Below are positions 1-9,037 of a DNA stretch of 64,000 nucleotides, piece by piece. A model generated the notes under the pieces. The model searched no databases, was not told the origin of the DNA, and saw only the letters and a program-made list of their open reading frames with translations. The stretch comes from Micromonospora inyonensis (GTDB lineage: Bacteria > Actinomycetota > Actinomycetes > Mycobacteriales > Micromonosporaceae): NCBI RefSeq assembly GCF_900091415.1, contig NZ_FMHU01000002.1, forward strand, positions 620,001 to 684,000. The letters run 5' to 3'. A program made the translations under genes and the position numbers. Each line of letters begins with the position of its first letter. The stretch's first letter is position 1.

Positions 1-299
1 GGCTGGACGGTTCGCTCCACGGTCGGGTGAGCGGTGGCGCCCAGGATCCGGATGTGTCGGCTGTCGTGCTGACCTTTGTGGATGTCGATCCGATGCTGCG
101 CCGGGTACACGGCAAGCAGGAGCAGGGCATCGGGTTCGGTCCGGCCCGGTCGGGCCACAGGCCACAACCCGCTCCACGCCGAACGAGTACATCCGGAGCA
201 AGCCGATCGCGTGATCGGCGATCCCGTACACCCGCCGAATCCCCCGATACCGAAATGAACAACTGATGTTCGGCGGCAACCGCGTCGGTGGATCGAGGC
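1..299. other. No confident gene; possible degenerate coding remnant at window edge
   Basis: No reading frame here has a convincing start, ribosome site or recognisable family. A 79-codon plus-strand frame (27-266) looks like a shadow. On the minus strand two overlapping frames read protein-like (for example LLRMYSFGVERVV, then ALLLLAVYPAQHRIDI) but would need a frameshift to join. This may be the decayed or partial end of a gene lying mostly outside the window. I cannot name it. Confidence 0.3.
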
Positions 300-1715
300 T
301 CAGTCGGTGATCATTTCGTGCAGCAGTGAACCGTTCTCGTCCAGCGCGCTGAGGTAGGAGCGGGCCCAGGAACGGATGTCGTACCGGTGCAGGTGTTCGC
401 GCATCGCTCGCATCCGGGCAGCCGCGTCCGCCGGGTCGGCCTGCAGGGCCGCGAGCAAGCCCTGCTTGAGTCCCTCCAGGTCGTGCGGGTTGACCAGGTA
501 GGCCTGGGACAGCTCCGCCGCCGCCCCGGCGAACTCGCTGAGCAGGAGGGTCCCGGAGTCGTCCACGCGGGCGGCGACGTACTCCTTGGCCACCAGGTTC
601 ATCCCGTCCCGCAGCGGGGTCACCGCCAGCACGTCGGCCATCCGGTAGAGGGCGGCCAGTTCAGCCCGGTCGAAGGGCTGGGTGAGGTAGTGGATCGCCG
701 GCTCGCCGACCCGGCCGAACTCGCCGTTGATCCGCCCGACCTCGCGTTCGACCCGGTCCCGGAGGATCTGGTACTGCCCGACCCGCTCCCTGCTGGGCAC
801 GGCCACCTGCACCATGACCGTGTCCTGGACTTTGACGTCACCGCTGGCGATCAACTCGCTGTACGCCTTGAGCCGCTGCTCGATGCCCTTGGTGTAGTCC
901 ATCCGGTCGACGCTGAGGATCACGTGTTCCGGGTCGCCGAGGTCGTTGCGGAGCCGGTCGGCACGGGCCACCACGTCCGGCCGGGCGGCCAGCGCCGCCA
1001 TCTCGGCGGTGTCGATGGAGACGGGGAAGGCACCCACCCGCACGGTGCGGCCGTCCACCTCGACCTGCCGGTCGGTGGCGGGCACGCCGATGACCTTGGC
1101 CACCAGTTGCGCGAAGTTGTGCGCGGCATGGGCGCGCTGGAAACCGACCAGGTCCGCGCCGAGGATCCCGCGCAGCAGCTCGGCCCGGCGGGGGAGTTGC
1201 ATGAACAGCTCGGGCGGTGGGAACGGCACGTGCAGGAAGAAGCCGATCCGCAGGTCGGGGCGGAGGTCGCGGAGCAGGGCGGGCACCAGTTGCAGGTGGT
1301 AGTCCTGCACCCAGACCACGCCGCCCGGCTCGGTCACCGCGGCGGCGGCCTCGGCGAACCGCCGGTTGACCCGCTGGTACGCCTCCCACCAGCGCCGGTG
1401 GTGCTCGGGCTGCTCGACCGCGTCGTGGTAGAGCGGCCAGAGGGTGGCGTTCGCGAAGCCCTCGTAGTGGTCCCGGAAGTCCTCCGGGGTGAGGGGGACG
1501 GTGTGCAGCCGGACGCCGTCCACGTCGGGCAGGGCGGGCGCCGGACCGGTGCCGCCGGCCCAGCCGATCCAGGTCGCGGGGGTGTGTTTCAGCAGCGGGT
1601 GCAGGGCGCTCACCAGGCCGCCGGGGCTGCGGCGCCACTCGCACGCACCGTCGGGCGCCACGCTGTCGTCGACGGGCAGGCGGTTGGCCATCACCACGAG
1701 GGAACTCTGTCGCAT
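300..1715 (-). CDS. otsA: Trehalose-6-phosphate synthase (GT20)
   Basis: Transfers glucose from a nucleotide sugar to glucose-6-phosphate, giving trehalose-6-phosphate, the first committed step of the OtsA-OtsB pathway for osmotic and desiccation protection in the cytoplasm. The 471-residue length is normal for OtsA. Family hallmarks are visible: the N-terminal [27 protein letters not shown] near residues 133-150, the [15 protein letters not shown] block, and [16 protein letters not shown] near residues 366-382, which is the acidic nucleotide-sugar region. The ATG at 1715 puts the family N-terminus exactly where expected. No otsB phosphatase is adjacent, so it must lie elsewhere if present. 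The gene is transcribed leftward, toward the unassigned window edge. Confidence 0.95.
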   Translation of the reverse strand: MRQSSLVVMANRLPVDDSVAPDGACEWRRSPGGLVSALHPLLKHTPATWIGWAGGTGPAPALPDVDGVRLHTVPLTPEDFRDHYEGFANATLWPLYHDAVEQPEHHRRWWEAYQRVNRRFAEAAAAVTEPGGVVWVQDYHLQLVPALLRDLRPDLRIGFFLHVPFPPPELFMQLPRRAELLRGILGADLVGFQRAHAAHNFAQLVAKVIGVPATDRQVEVDGRTVRVGAFPVSIDTAEMAALAARPDVVARADRLRNDLGDPEHVILSVDRMDYTKGIEQRLKAYSELIASGDVKVQDTVMVQVAVPSRERVGQYQILRDRVEREVGRINGEFGRVGEPAIHYLTQPFDRAELAALYRMADVLAVTPLRDGMNLVAKEYVAARVDDSGTLLLSEFAGAAAELSQAYLVNPHDLEGLKQGLLAALQADPADAAARMRAMREHLHRYDIRSWARSYLSALDENGSLLHEMITD

Positions 1716-1906
1716 CTCGGTCGTTCCGATCTGCCGCGGGGTCGACCGCCCGCGTGGGGAGGAAGCGGGCAGTCAGCGAGGGGACGTGACGCTACAACCG
1801 TATTCCTACTGACCGTAAGTTACACCGCTGTTACTTCCCCTGGCCGGGTGCCGGATGTCCCGCCATGCGGACAGCCGCGGCGGAACCGGGTCAGGGACGG
1901 AACCGA

Positions 1907-2818
1907 TCAGACGACCGCGCCGTCGTCCGGGTCGTGGTCCTCCGCGTCGCCGGGACGCAGTCGCCAGATCAACGTGACGAAGCCGGCGAGGATACCGGTG
2001 AATCCGAGCAGGGTCACCACCGCGCGGTCCACCGGCAGGACCGACGGGAAGAGGAAGAGCACGAAGCCGACCACGACCGCCAGCACACCGGCCACGGCGT
2101 ACTTGGAGACCGGAGGCAGTGGTGGGGGCGGCGGCGGGGTGTAGCCCTCGTCGTCCGGGCCGTCGGGCAGGTCCGCGCCGAAGGTGTCCAGGCCGTCCAG
2201 CAGGGAGGGCTCGTCGGGCCGTCGCCGTCCGACCGAGACACCGGAGATGTCGGTGGCGGACGGGAGCGGCCGGACACCGGTGACGGTCGGGCCGGTGCCC
2301 TCCTCGGTACGACCGAGTGCGCCGCCCGGTCTCTCCGGGGTGTCGTCCAGTTCCTCGGCGGCCGGCCAGGGCGAGGGACCGGGCGACGGGGCGCGGTGGA
2401 AGCCGGCCACGATCCGGGCCCACTCGGCCTCCACGTCGGGCTCGCCGGGGCGGGTCTGCCCGCTGACGCCCTCGTCGCTGAGCTGGGTGAGGTAGTCCCG
2501 GGCGGTGGTCAGGTGGGAGCGGTCGACGTAGAGCCGGTCCACCGGGCGGGCGGGCACGGTGGTCGTCCGGGTCACCGGGTTCAGGTCGGCCGAGGGTTGC
2601 AGGTAGGCGGCGATGCCGCCCGCGGCGAGCACGTCGAGCAGGTGCTCACCGACACGTGGATCCACGTCGCCCGCGACGGCGTACTCGCTCGCGTCGAGCC
2701 CGTTGTCCCGCCGTCCCCGGCGTGCCCCACCCGCTGACACCGGCGTCCTCCTCCTCGCGCCTGACGGCGCAGGTCCTCCGGCGCCCCCGCCCGCACGCCG
2801 TGTCCTGAATCGTGACAC
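1907..2818 (-). CDS. Hypothetical protein with C-terminal membrane hairpin (DUF308-like)
   Basis: A 303-residue protein of unknown function. The first ~40 residues are Arg/Gly-rich and may not be translated: the GTG at 2818 is the longest start, and homology-like sequence begins near DASEYAVAGDVDP. The middle carries a region able to fold (VDRLYVDRSHLTTARDYLTQL) and then a long acidic, Pro-rich linker with a PPPPPPLPP run. Near the C-terminus are two hydrophobic segments (YAVAGVLAVVVGFVLFLFP and VVTLLGFTGILAGFVTLIW) that should form a membrane hairpin, followed by an acidic tail. It is likely a membrane-anchored cytoplasmic protein. The assignment to a DUF308-type family comes from general resemblance only. 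Confidence 0.7.
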   Translation of the reverse strand: MSRFRTRRAGGGAGGPAPSGARRRTPVSAGGARRGRRDNGLDASEYAVAGDVDPRVGEHLLDVLAAGGIAAYLQPSADLNPVTRTTTVPARPVDRLYVDRSHLTTARDYLTQLSDEGVSGQTRPGEPDVEAEWARIVAGFHRAPSPGPSPWPAAEELDDTPERPGGALGRTEEGTGPTVTGVRPLPSATDISGVSVGRRRPDEPSLLDGLDTFGADLPDGPDDEGYTPPPPPPLPPVSKYAVAGVLAVVVGFVLFLFPSVLPVDRAVVTLLGFTGILAGFVTLIWRLRPGDAEDHDPDDGAVV

Positions 2819-2985
2819 GTCCGCCCCCGGTTCCGGGAGTGCGTTGTGGCGCGTTGCCGAAAGTCAACGACACCGCCGCAGGTCGCGGCCATGGAATTTT
2901 GTCTGTTTGTGCGGGAGGTGCGAGCATGCGGCGGGCCGGGAGACCCGGTGTGACCTACCCGTCCCCGAAGGTTGCGGGGCGCCCG

Positions 2986-3015
2986 TTGTGGGCCCTCGCT
3001 TCCGGTTCGTAGGCT
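2986..3015 (+). promoter_or_regulatory. Probable housekeeping promoter of the acyltransferase gene
   Basis: TTGTGG (2986-2991) and TAGGCT (3010-3015) are separated by 18 bp, a good match to an actinobacterial vegetative promoter. This places transcription start near 3022 and gives an ~85-nt leader before the GTG at 3107. Inferred by eye; the rest of 2819-3106 shows nothing else I can name. Confidence 0.5.
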
Positions 3016-3106
3016 CAGGGACGACAGTCCGTGAGCCCTCGGTCGACCCGGCGTTCGCGCCGGACGCCCGGCGCGCCGCCACGGACCCCTTCGGGAAGGA
3101 CACCCG

Positions 3107-3799
3107 GTGCTGTACTGGCTGATGAAGTACGTCATCCTCGGTCCCTGGCTGAGGCTGATCTTCCGACCTCACGTCGAGGGCTTCGCGCACCTGCCCGCCA
3201 CCGGGCCGGTGATCCTGGCCAGCAACCACCTCTCCTTCTCGGACTCGATCTTCCTGCCGTTGATCGTGCCCCGGAGGGTGACCTTCGTCGCCAAGGCCGA
3301 GTACTTCACCGGCAAGGGGATCAAGGGTTGGCTGACCCGGCTCTTCTTCGTCGGCACCGGCACCCTGCCGATCGACCGCTCCGGCGGCCGGGCCGCGCAG
3401 GCGGCGCTGGACGCGCAGCTCGCGATACTCCGGGCCGGCGGCGTCGCCGGCATCTACCCGGAGGGCACCCGCTCGCCGGACGGCCGTCTCTACCGGGGCA
3501 AGACCGGCGTGGCGCGGCTGGCCCTGGAGAGCGGTGCCCCGGTGGTGCCGGTGGTCATGCTCAACCTGGACGAGATCCAGCCCCCGGGCAAGCTCCTGCC
3601 CAAGGTCGCCCAGGTGAAGATCCGCTTCGGCGCCCCGCTCGACTTCTCCCGGTACGCCGGCATGGCCGGTGGCCGCTTCGTCGAACGCGCGGTCACCGAC
3701 GAGATCATGTACGAGCTGATGGAACTCTCCGGTCGGGAGTACGTCGACATCTACGCCCAGAAGATCAAGAACCAGCAGGCGACCCCCGTCCCCGCCTGA
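3107..3799 (+). CDS. 1-acyl-sn-glycerol-3-phosphate acyltransferase family protein (PlsC-like)
   Basis: A membrane-associated acyltransferase, probably acylating a lysophospholipid such as lysophosphatidic acid. The 230 residues carry the family blocks in order: NHLSFSDS near residue 38 (a variant of the HX4D motif, N-H-L-S-F-S-D), GTGTLPIDRSGGRA, YPEGTRSPDGRLYRGKTG (motif III), and VVPVVMLN (motif IV). The GTG start at 3107 follows a GGAAGGA ribosome site. Its position relative to the exoribonuclease and DAHP synthase genes resembles M. tuberculosis Rv2182c, which supports a conserved backbone. It converges on the cyclase-ATPase gene across a short hairpin. Confidence 0.9.
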   Translation: MLYWLMKYVILGPWLRLIFRPHVEGFAHLPATGPVILASNHLSFSDSIFLPLIVPRRVTFVAKAEYFTGKGIKGWLTRLFFVGTGTLPIDRSGGRAAQAALDAQLAILRAGGVAGIYPEGTRSPDGRLYRGKTGVARLALESGAPVVPVVMLNLDEIQPPGKLLPKVAQVKIRFGAPLDFSRYAGMAGGRFVERAVTDEIMYELMELSGREYVDIYAQKIKNQQATPVPA

Positions 3800-3800
3800 T

Positions 3801-3824
3801 CCGCCCCGTCCCGCAGAGGGGCGG
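3801..3824. terminator. Hairpin between convergent genes
   Basis: CCGCCCC (3801-3807) pairs with GGGGCGG (3818-3824) around a 10-nt loop, immediately after the acyltransferase stop and just before the stop of the convergent cyclase gene. There is no T-run, which is usual in very GC-rich actinomycetes, so its role as a bidirectional terminator is inferred. Confidence 0.5.
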
Positions 3825-3830
3825 GCGGGG

Positions 3831-6800
3831 TCAGCAGGCCAGGGTGGGGGAGGAGTAGGTGGGACGGGCCGGGTCGCCGAGGCGGAGCAGACCGGGGGCG
3901 CGGTTGCGCAGCGCGAACGCGCGCACCTCGCCCAGGACGGTGGCCGCACCCGCCGGGTCGCCCGCCCGTTCCAGCTCCTTCGCGGCGAGGGCGAGTGCCA
4001 GCATCCGGTCGGTCACCGCCGGGATCCGCCCGTACAGCTCGGCGGCGGCACCGTAGAGCTGGCCGGCCCGACCGTGGTCGCCGTCGGTCGCGGCCAGCGC
4101 CGCGGTCACGGTCTGCCGCGCGGCGTCGGTCCACGGCGTCCGGTGCGGAGCCCGGTCCAGCATCCCGCGTACCTGCACCGCCGTGTCCCGTCCGCAGAGC
4201 ACCGCCGCGTACGCCGCCGCCGCGATCCACTCACCGCTGAGCAGCGCCGGCACCGCCGACCACGAGTCGTCCAGCTCCGCCAGCAGCTCCGAGGCCTCGC
4301 CGGTACGGCCCTGCAACGCCCGGCAGAGCGCGCTGATGCCGAGCGTGGTCCAGTGCAACCGCCGGAACCCGCTGCGCCGCGCGGTGTCCAGCGCGTCGCT
4401 GACGTCGTCGGCCGGCCGGGGCGCCTGGGGGTCCACCGCGGTCAGTACCGGTCCCGGCCCGCCCGCCCGGCCGCCCCGCTCGCCCGCCCCGGACCCGCCC
4501 CGTTCGCCGGGCACCGGCTCGTCCCGGAGGATCCGCAGGCAGGCACGCAACCCGCGGACCTGCATGTCCCACCGGCCGGTCGGGGTGTCCACGAAGGCGT
4601 CCGCGGCGGCCAGCAGCGCCTTGAACCCGCCCTCGAAGTACGCCCGCATCGCCTCGCCGGAGTACCCGGTGGTCAGCCCGGGGGAGCCGGACAACTCCGC
4701 CGCCTCGGTGAGCAGCTCGTTGGAGCGGACCCAGTCGCCCTCCTCGCAGACCACGTAGGCGAGGTTCTGCATCGCCCGGGGCAGGGCGAGCAGCCGCTGC
4801 GCCCGCGCGGTCTCGAACGCCGCGTGCAGCTCGTCCACCCCGGTCCGGTCGCCGGCCTGGTAGCGGGCCGTGGCGGCGGTGATCTGCGCGTCCACCCGGG
4901 CCTCCACCAGCCCGAGGCGCTCGGCGATCCCGGCGGCGGTGCTGGCCGCCGCCACCGCCTCCGCGCTCTCGTTGTTGAGCATGTGCAGCCGTCCCAGCTC
5001 GGCGTAGGCGTCCGCCTTCTGCTCGGTGTCGGGCAGCCCCTCGAACAGTTGGACCGCCCGGGCCAGCCGGCCCAGCGCGGTGTCCCGGTCGGCCCGGATC
5101 CACGCCGCGCGACCGAGCAGCGTCCAGGCCCGCGCGGCACAGCCGACATCGCCGTGTGTGAAGAGCCGCTCGGCCAGGTCGGTGAGGGTCTCGGTGCCAC
5201 CGGCGTCGAGGAACGCCGCGCCGTCGCGGAAGAACGAGATCTCCGCGCCGAGCAGCTCCAGCTGGAGCCGGTCCACCGGGTCGGCGCCGTCGGCCAGGCC
5301 GAGCGCCCGGGCCGTGTGGTGCGCCGCCGCGTCCAGGGCGTGCAGGGTGTACGCGCGCCGCGCCGCCCGGTGCAGCGCCTCGCGCGCCGCCGCGGCGTAC
5401 CGGACGGTGTCCAGCCCGAGGGTGCGGGCGATCTCGTGCGCCGCCCAGCGGTGGTTGGCCAGCACCTCGGCCAGGTCGGTGTCCCGCCCCCGGGCCAGCG
5501 CGTCGATCCAGTAGGCGGTCCGCTCGTGCCGGGCGACCCGTTCGGTGCGGGGCAGCCGCTGGTAGCAGACGTCCCGGACCAGGATGTGCCGGAACTGGTA
5601 CTCGGCCTGCCCGGCCATGGTGGACGCGGGCAGTTCGACGACGAAGTCCCGCTGACCCAGCCGGCGCAACGCCCGCTCCACCGCCTCGACCGGCTGCCCG
5701 AGCGCGGCGGCGACCGCACCGGGCCAGAACTGGCTGCCGACCACCGAGGCGGCCAGCAGCACCGCCCGGTCGGCCGGATCGAGCAGGTCGACCCGGTTGG
5801 CGATCACCGCGTGCACGTTGTCCGGGATCGGTAGCCCGTCCTGCTTCTTCAACAGCCAGCCCCGCCCCGACTGGCGCAGGAAGCCCTGCTCGATCAGCAT
5901 CCGCACGTACTCGTGCGCGTAGAGCGGGTTGCCGTCGGCGACCTCGACCAGCGGGTTGATCAGGTCGGGGGAGAAGGCGGACTGGCCGAACAGGTGCGCG
6001 TACAGCGAGGTGATCCCGCTCGGACGCAGCGGCGGCAGGGTGATGGTCAGCGACCCGGCGATGGTGCCCGCCCAGGTCGGGTCCCGGGTGATCAGCTCGG
6101 GCCGGGCGGTGCCGAGCACCAGCAGCGGCACGTCGCGCGCCGAGGCCCCGAGCAGCTCGACCAGGCGCAGCATCTTCTCGTCGGCCCAGTGCAGGTCCTC
6201 GAAGACCAGCACGGTGGGCCGGCGGGCGGCCAGGGCCAGCAGGAACCGTCGCCACGCGGACTGGGTCTCCTCGGCCGGCAGCGTCGGCCCCGGCAGGCCG
6301 ACCAGCGGGCACAACGCGTCCACCAGCCGGTCCGCCTCGCCCGGCCCGACCAGGTCGGCCACCGCGGCCCGCAGGCGGGGCGCGGCGGCCGTGGCCGGAT
6401 CGGTGTCGAGGATGCCGGCCTCGGACTTGACGATGTCCGCCAGCGCGGCGAACGTGACGTTCTCGCCGAACGGCGGGCACCGACCGGTACGCCAGGTCAG
6501 CGACGCGTCCGCGCTGGCCCGGGTGTGCCGGTACAGTTCCCGCACCAGTCGGCTCTTGCCGATCCCGGCCCGGCCGAACACCGTCACCAGCTGCGGCATC
6601 CGCTCCCGGGTCGCCCGGTCCAGCGCGTTGACCAGCAGGCCCAGTTCGTGTTCCCGGTCGATCAGCGGAGTGGCGTCGGGTTCCCGGTCCGGCGCGCGCC
6701 GCTGGGCCGCGCCGAGCGCCAGCCACACCTCGGTCGGCGACGAGCGCCCCTTCAGGGTGACCGCCGGCTGCTGCTCGTAGCGGATCGCGCCCCGGGTGAG

Positions 6801-7574
6801 CCCGTACGTCGTACCGCAGACCAGCACGCCGCCGGGCGGGGCGACCGACTGCATGCGCGAGGCGGTGTTGACCACGTCCCCGGCCACGATGGCCTGACCG
6901 CCGTGGTGTGCGGCGGCCACGTCCACCAGCGCCTCGCCGGTGGCCACTCCGACCCGGAAGCGGAGTCCGTCGGCACCCACCGGAGCGAAGCGGGCCAACA
7001 CGCGTTGCAGCTCCAACCCGGCCCGGACGCAGCGCAGCGCGTCGGTCTCGGTCGCGACCGGCGCACCGAAGAGGGCCATCACCGCATCCCCGATGTACTT
7101 CTCCACCACCCCGCCGTACTGGCCGATCACCCGTCGGGCGGCGGAGAAGAAGCCGGTCTGCAACCCCCGGACCAGTTCCGGATCGGACTGTTCCACGTAC
7201 GGGGTGAAGTCGATCAGATCGACGAAGAGGACGCTGACCCGGCGCCGGTCCTCCTGCCCCGGTGTGGTCGGGGCGGGGCCGCCGACCCGGACCGCCGGGT
7301 GCGCGTCGCGGTTCGACCGGGCCCGGCCGCAGCCGGTGCAGAAGGCCGCGTCCGGGGCGAGCGGCCGGTCGCAGTGCTCGCAGGTGAGGGCCAGTCCCGC
7401 ACCGCAGCCACCGCAGAAGCGGTCATCGGGCGCAGTGCGTCGGCCGCACTGGACACAGTGGGCGGCGATGCCAACCTCCCGGGACGATCCGAGCCGAGTG
7501 AGCCGGCCGGGCGCGTCACGCCGGGGCGGCGGTGACCGAAAGTGGCCGGTCGACGGCCCACCGGGACCGTCCAC
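3831..7574 (-). CDS. Class III nucleotidyl cyclase fused to AAA ATPase and TPR-type regulator
   Basis: A 1247-residue multidomain signalling protein. Two zinc ribbons open it (CVQCGRR...FCGGCG near residues 40-57, then CEHCDRP...FCTGCGRAR near 66-85). A class III adenylate/guanylate cyclase domain follows at about 108-285: VSVLFVDLIDFT with the metal Asp, GDAVMALFG, GVATGEALVD and GDVVNTASRMQ. Next comes an AAA ATPase of the MalT/LuxR-regulator type with Walker A GRAGIGKS near residue 335 and LVFEDLHWADEK as Walker B. The C-terminal half is helical and TPR-like. No C-terminal LuxR HTH is apparent. The GTG at 7574 is the only usable start ahead of the first zinc ribbon. Its substrate and signal are unknown; zinc ribbon-cyclase-ATPase proteins of this size recur in actinobacteria. 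Confidence 0.85.
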   Translation of the reverse strand: MDGPGGPSTGHFRSPPPRRDAPGRLTRLGSSREVGIAAHCVQCGRRTAPDDRFCGGCGAGLALTCEHCDRPLAPDAAFCTGCGRARSNRDAHPAVRVGGPAPTTPGQEDRRRVSVLFVDLIDFTPYVEQSDPELVRGLQTGFFSAARRVIGQYGGVVEKYIGDAVMALFGAPVATETDALRCVRAGLELQRVLARFAPVGADGLRFRVGVATGEALVDVAAAHHGGQAIVAGDVVNTASRMQSVAPPGGVLVCGTTYGLTRGAIRYEQQPAVTLKGRSSPTEVWLALGAAQRRAPDREPDATPLIDREHELGLLVNALDRATRERMPQLVTVFGRAGIGKSRLVRELYRHTRASADASLTWRTGRCPPFGENVTFAALADIVKSEAGILDTDPATAAAPRLRAAVADLVGPGEADRLVDALCPLVGLPGPTLPAEETQSAWRRFLLALAARRPTVLVFEDLHWADEKMLRLVELLGASARDVPLLVLGTARPELITRDPTWAGTIAGSLTITLPPLRPSGITSLYAHLFGQSAFSPDLINPLVEVADGNPLYAHEYVRMLIEQGFLRQSGRGWLLKKQDGLPIPDNVHAVIANRVDLLDPADRAVLLAASVVGSQFWPGAVAAALGQPVEAVERALRRLGQRDFVVELPASTMAGQAEYQFRHILVRDVCYQRLPRTERVARHERTAYWIDALARGRDTDLAEVLANHRWAAHEIARTLGLDTVRYAAAAREALHRAARRAYTLHALDAAAHHTARALGLADGADPVDRLQLELLGAEISFFRDGAAFLDAGGTETLTDLAERLFTHGDVGCAARAWTLLGRAAWIRADRDTALGRLARAVQLFEGLPDTEQKADAYAELGRLHMLNNESAEAVAAASTAAGIAERLGLVEARVDAQITAATARYQAGDRTGVDELHAAFETARAQRLLALPRAMQNLAYVVCEEGDWVRSNELLTEAAELSGSPGLTTGYSGEAMRAYFEGGFKALLAAADAFVDTPTGRWDMQVRGLRACLRILRDEPVPGERGGSGAGERGGRAGGPGPVLTAVDPQAPRPADDVSDALDTARRSGFRRLHWTTLGISALCRALQGRTGEASELLAELDDSWSAVPALLSGEWIAAAAYAAVLCGRDTAVQVRGMLDRAPHRTPWTDAARQTVTAALAATDGDHGRAGQLYGAAAELYGRIPAVTDRMLALALAAKELERAGDPAGAATVLGEVRAFALRNRAPGLLRLGDPARPTYSSPTLAC

Positions 7575-7698
7575 TGCTCAGTATCGCGGTTACGGGCTGC
7601 TGTCGGGTACCCGCCTGTTGGCTTACGGACAGTGTCTTTGTCGCGAGGAACGGCTACATTCAGTCAGCCCAGATTCGAACACACAGGGGGAAAATTCC

Positions 7699-7887
7699 AT
7701 GGTGTACGTCCGGCTGAACACCGAGTGGACCGACGGCGACGGCGTGAACCACGCCGCGGGGGAGACCGTCGACGTGGACGCCGCCACCCTGGCCGAGCTC
7801 CAGGCCGCCGGTGTCGTCACCGAGGTCCCGAAGTCGGGCGGCGACGCGAGCACCGAGTGGGTCGGGCCGACCAGCACGAAGCCCTGA
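7699..7887 (+). CDS. Small conserved-looking acidic protein, 62 residues
   Basis: A 62-residue protein beginning MVYVRLNTEW at an ATG preceded by AGGGGGAAAATTCC, a clear ribosome site. It is acidic and soluble, with no membrane segment or cysteine. The stretch HAAGETVDVDAATLAELQAAGVV resembles the short beta-rich proteins that cap phage heads or bind other proteins, but I cannot assign a family. It stands alone, divergent from the cyclase gene and followed by a strong hairpin, so it is probably a separately transcribed real gene. G/C third-position bias agrees with coding. Confidence 0.7.
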   Translation: MVYVRLNTEWTDGDGVNHAAGETVDVDAATLAELQAAGVVTEVPKSGGDASTEWVGPTSTKP

Positions 7888-7902
7888 CCGACGCACCGCG
7901 TC

Positions 7903-7938
7903 CGGTGTCCCGCGTACCACCCGGTGCGCGGGACACCG
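7903..7938. terminator. Perfect 12-bp hairpin after the 62-residue protein gene
   Basis: CGGTGTCCCGCG (7903-7914) pairs with CGCGGGACACCG (7927-7938) over a 12-nt loop, 15 nt after the stop codon. Likely a terminator shared with the convergent Crp/Fnr gene. The following ~100 nt are repetitive (accgtacgggg-like decamers) and hold no gene. Confidence 0.6.
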
Positions 7939-8043
7939 TCGTATCCGCCCCCGGTAGCCCGGCCGCAACCGCCATCCTGGACCGTACGGGGGCGACCGTC
8001 CCGGGACCGCGCGGGGGCCACGCCCGGGACCGTACGGGGCCGG

Positions 8044-8736
8044 TCAGCGGTCGGCCATGCCCGCCCGGCGGCGGAGCGCCGCCACGTCGGTCACCACGAT
8101 CCGGCGTCCCTCGGTCCGCAGCCAACCCCGGCTGGCGAACGAGCCGATCGCCTGGTTGACGCTCTGCCGGGAGCCGCCGGCCATCTCCGCCAGCTGGGAC
8201 TGGTTCAGCTCGATCGTGATCATCGGAGCCTGGCTCTCCCCCGCCAGCCGGACCAGCGTCTTGGCCACCCGTCCGGGCAGGTCGAGGAAGACGTGATCGG
8301 CGTTCTGCTCGGTCAGCCGGCGGATCAGGGCGCCCAGTGAGCGCATCACCGCGTCCAGGATGCGCGGGTTGGAGTGCACCAGCTCCATGAAGGCCGGTCG
8401 GGACAGCGCCAGGGCGCTGCAGTCCTCGATCGCCTCGGCGGACGCCGAGCGGGTCGAGGCGTCGAGCAGGGAAACCTCGCCGAGCACGTCCGGTGGCCGG
8501 ATCACCGACAGCACGGCCCGCTCCCCGGTCGGGGCGGTTCGGAACACCGCGACCGCGCCCCTGCGGAGCACGATCAAAGACTCGCCGGGGTCGTTCTCCA
8601 CGAAGAGCAACTGCCCCTTGCGGTAGGTGCGCGGTACCGCCGCCGCGATCACCCGCTGACGGACCTCCGGCTCCAGGCCGGCGAACATCTCCACTCCCGT
8701 GAGCGCGTCACCCGGCTCCGGCAGGCGCATTTCCAC
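8044..8736 (-). CDS. Crp/Fnr-family transcriptional regulator
   Basis: A 230-residue cytoplasmic DNA-binding regulator. The N-terminal cyclic-nucleotide-binding fold covers about residues 15-130, with the family turn LLFVENDPGESLIVLRRGAV and a PPDVLGEVSLLD block in place of the canonical cAMP-binding FGE(L/I)ALL-R loop, so cAMP binding is uncertain. The C-terminal winged helix contains LNQSQLAEMAGGSRQSVNQAIGSF, a typical Crp helix-turn-helix. No Fnr-type cysteine cluster is present. It stands as a single gene with a ~290-nt upstream region containing a direct repeat (8779-8815) that could be an operator. Confidence 0.9.
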   Translation of the reverse strand: MEMRLPEPGDALTGVEMFAGLEPEVRQRVIAAAVPRTYRKGQLLFVENDPGESLIVLRRGAVAVFRTAPTGERAVLSVIRPPDVLGEVSLLDASTRSASAEAIEDCSALALSRPAFMELVHSNPRILDAVMRSLGALIRRLTEQNADHVFLDLPGRVAKTLVRLAGESQAPMITIELNQSQLAEMAGGSRQSVNQAIGSFASRGWLRTEGRRIVVTDVAALRRRAGMADR

Positions 8737-8778
8737 GGCCCAACCCCTCCCCGGTCAAGGACCACAACTCGCAGCCGG

Positions 8779-8815
8779 GTGAACCTGACAGCCCCTGGGT
8801 GGAGGTGAACTGACA
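8779..8815. promoter_or_regulatory. Direct repeat upstream of the Crp/Fnr gene
   Basis: GTGAACCTGACA (8779-8790) and GTGAACTGACA (8805-8815) are near-identical and spaced 26 bp apart, 43-79 bp upstream of the Crp/Fnr start. The spacing is close to 2.5 helical turns. This could be an autoregulatory or promoter-associated site, but the classical GTGA-N6-TCAC Crp palindrome is not present. Function is inferred. Confidence 0.3.
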
Positions 8816-9037
8816 CCGGTTCGGCGTCCGGTAGCGGTACACATCAGATCATGACGTCCATGTCGCTTGCTGTACACCCCTGAAATCACTTCCGTGACAA
8901 TCCTGAGCTGCGGCGGATGGCATGGTGAGGGGGTCGGTCCGGCGTCGGGCGGCGACCGCGCGGGGGCGCGGTGGACCGGGGGGTGGACGCCGCCCCCGCC
9001 GGTCGGGCCGCCACCGGGGTACGCGAGGATGACCGGG

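Noticed and set aside
387..2144. A 585-codon plus-strand open frame across otsA
   Set aside because: It is the high-GC antisense shadow of otsA and the following gene; composition is Arg/Gly/His/Val-rich and has no family features.
7660..7700. Possible tRNA T-loop sequence ATTCGAAC
   Set aside because: No complementary acceptor stem or anticodon arm can be drawn around it.
8779..8815. A Crp palindrome GTGA-N6-TCAC
   Set aside because: The central spacing does not fit; only a direct repeat is present.
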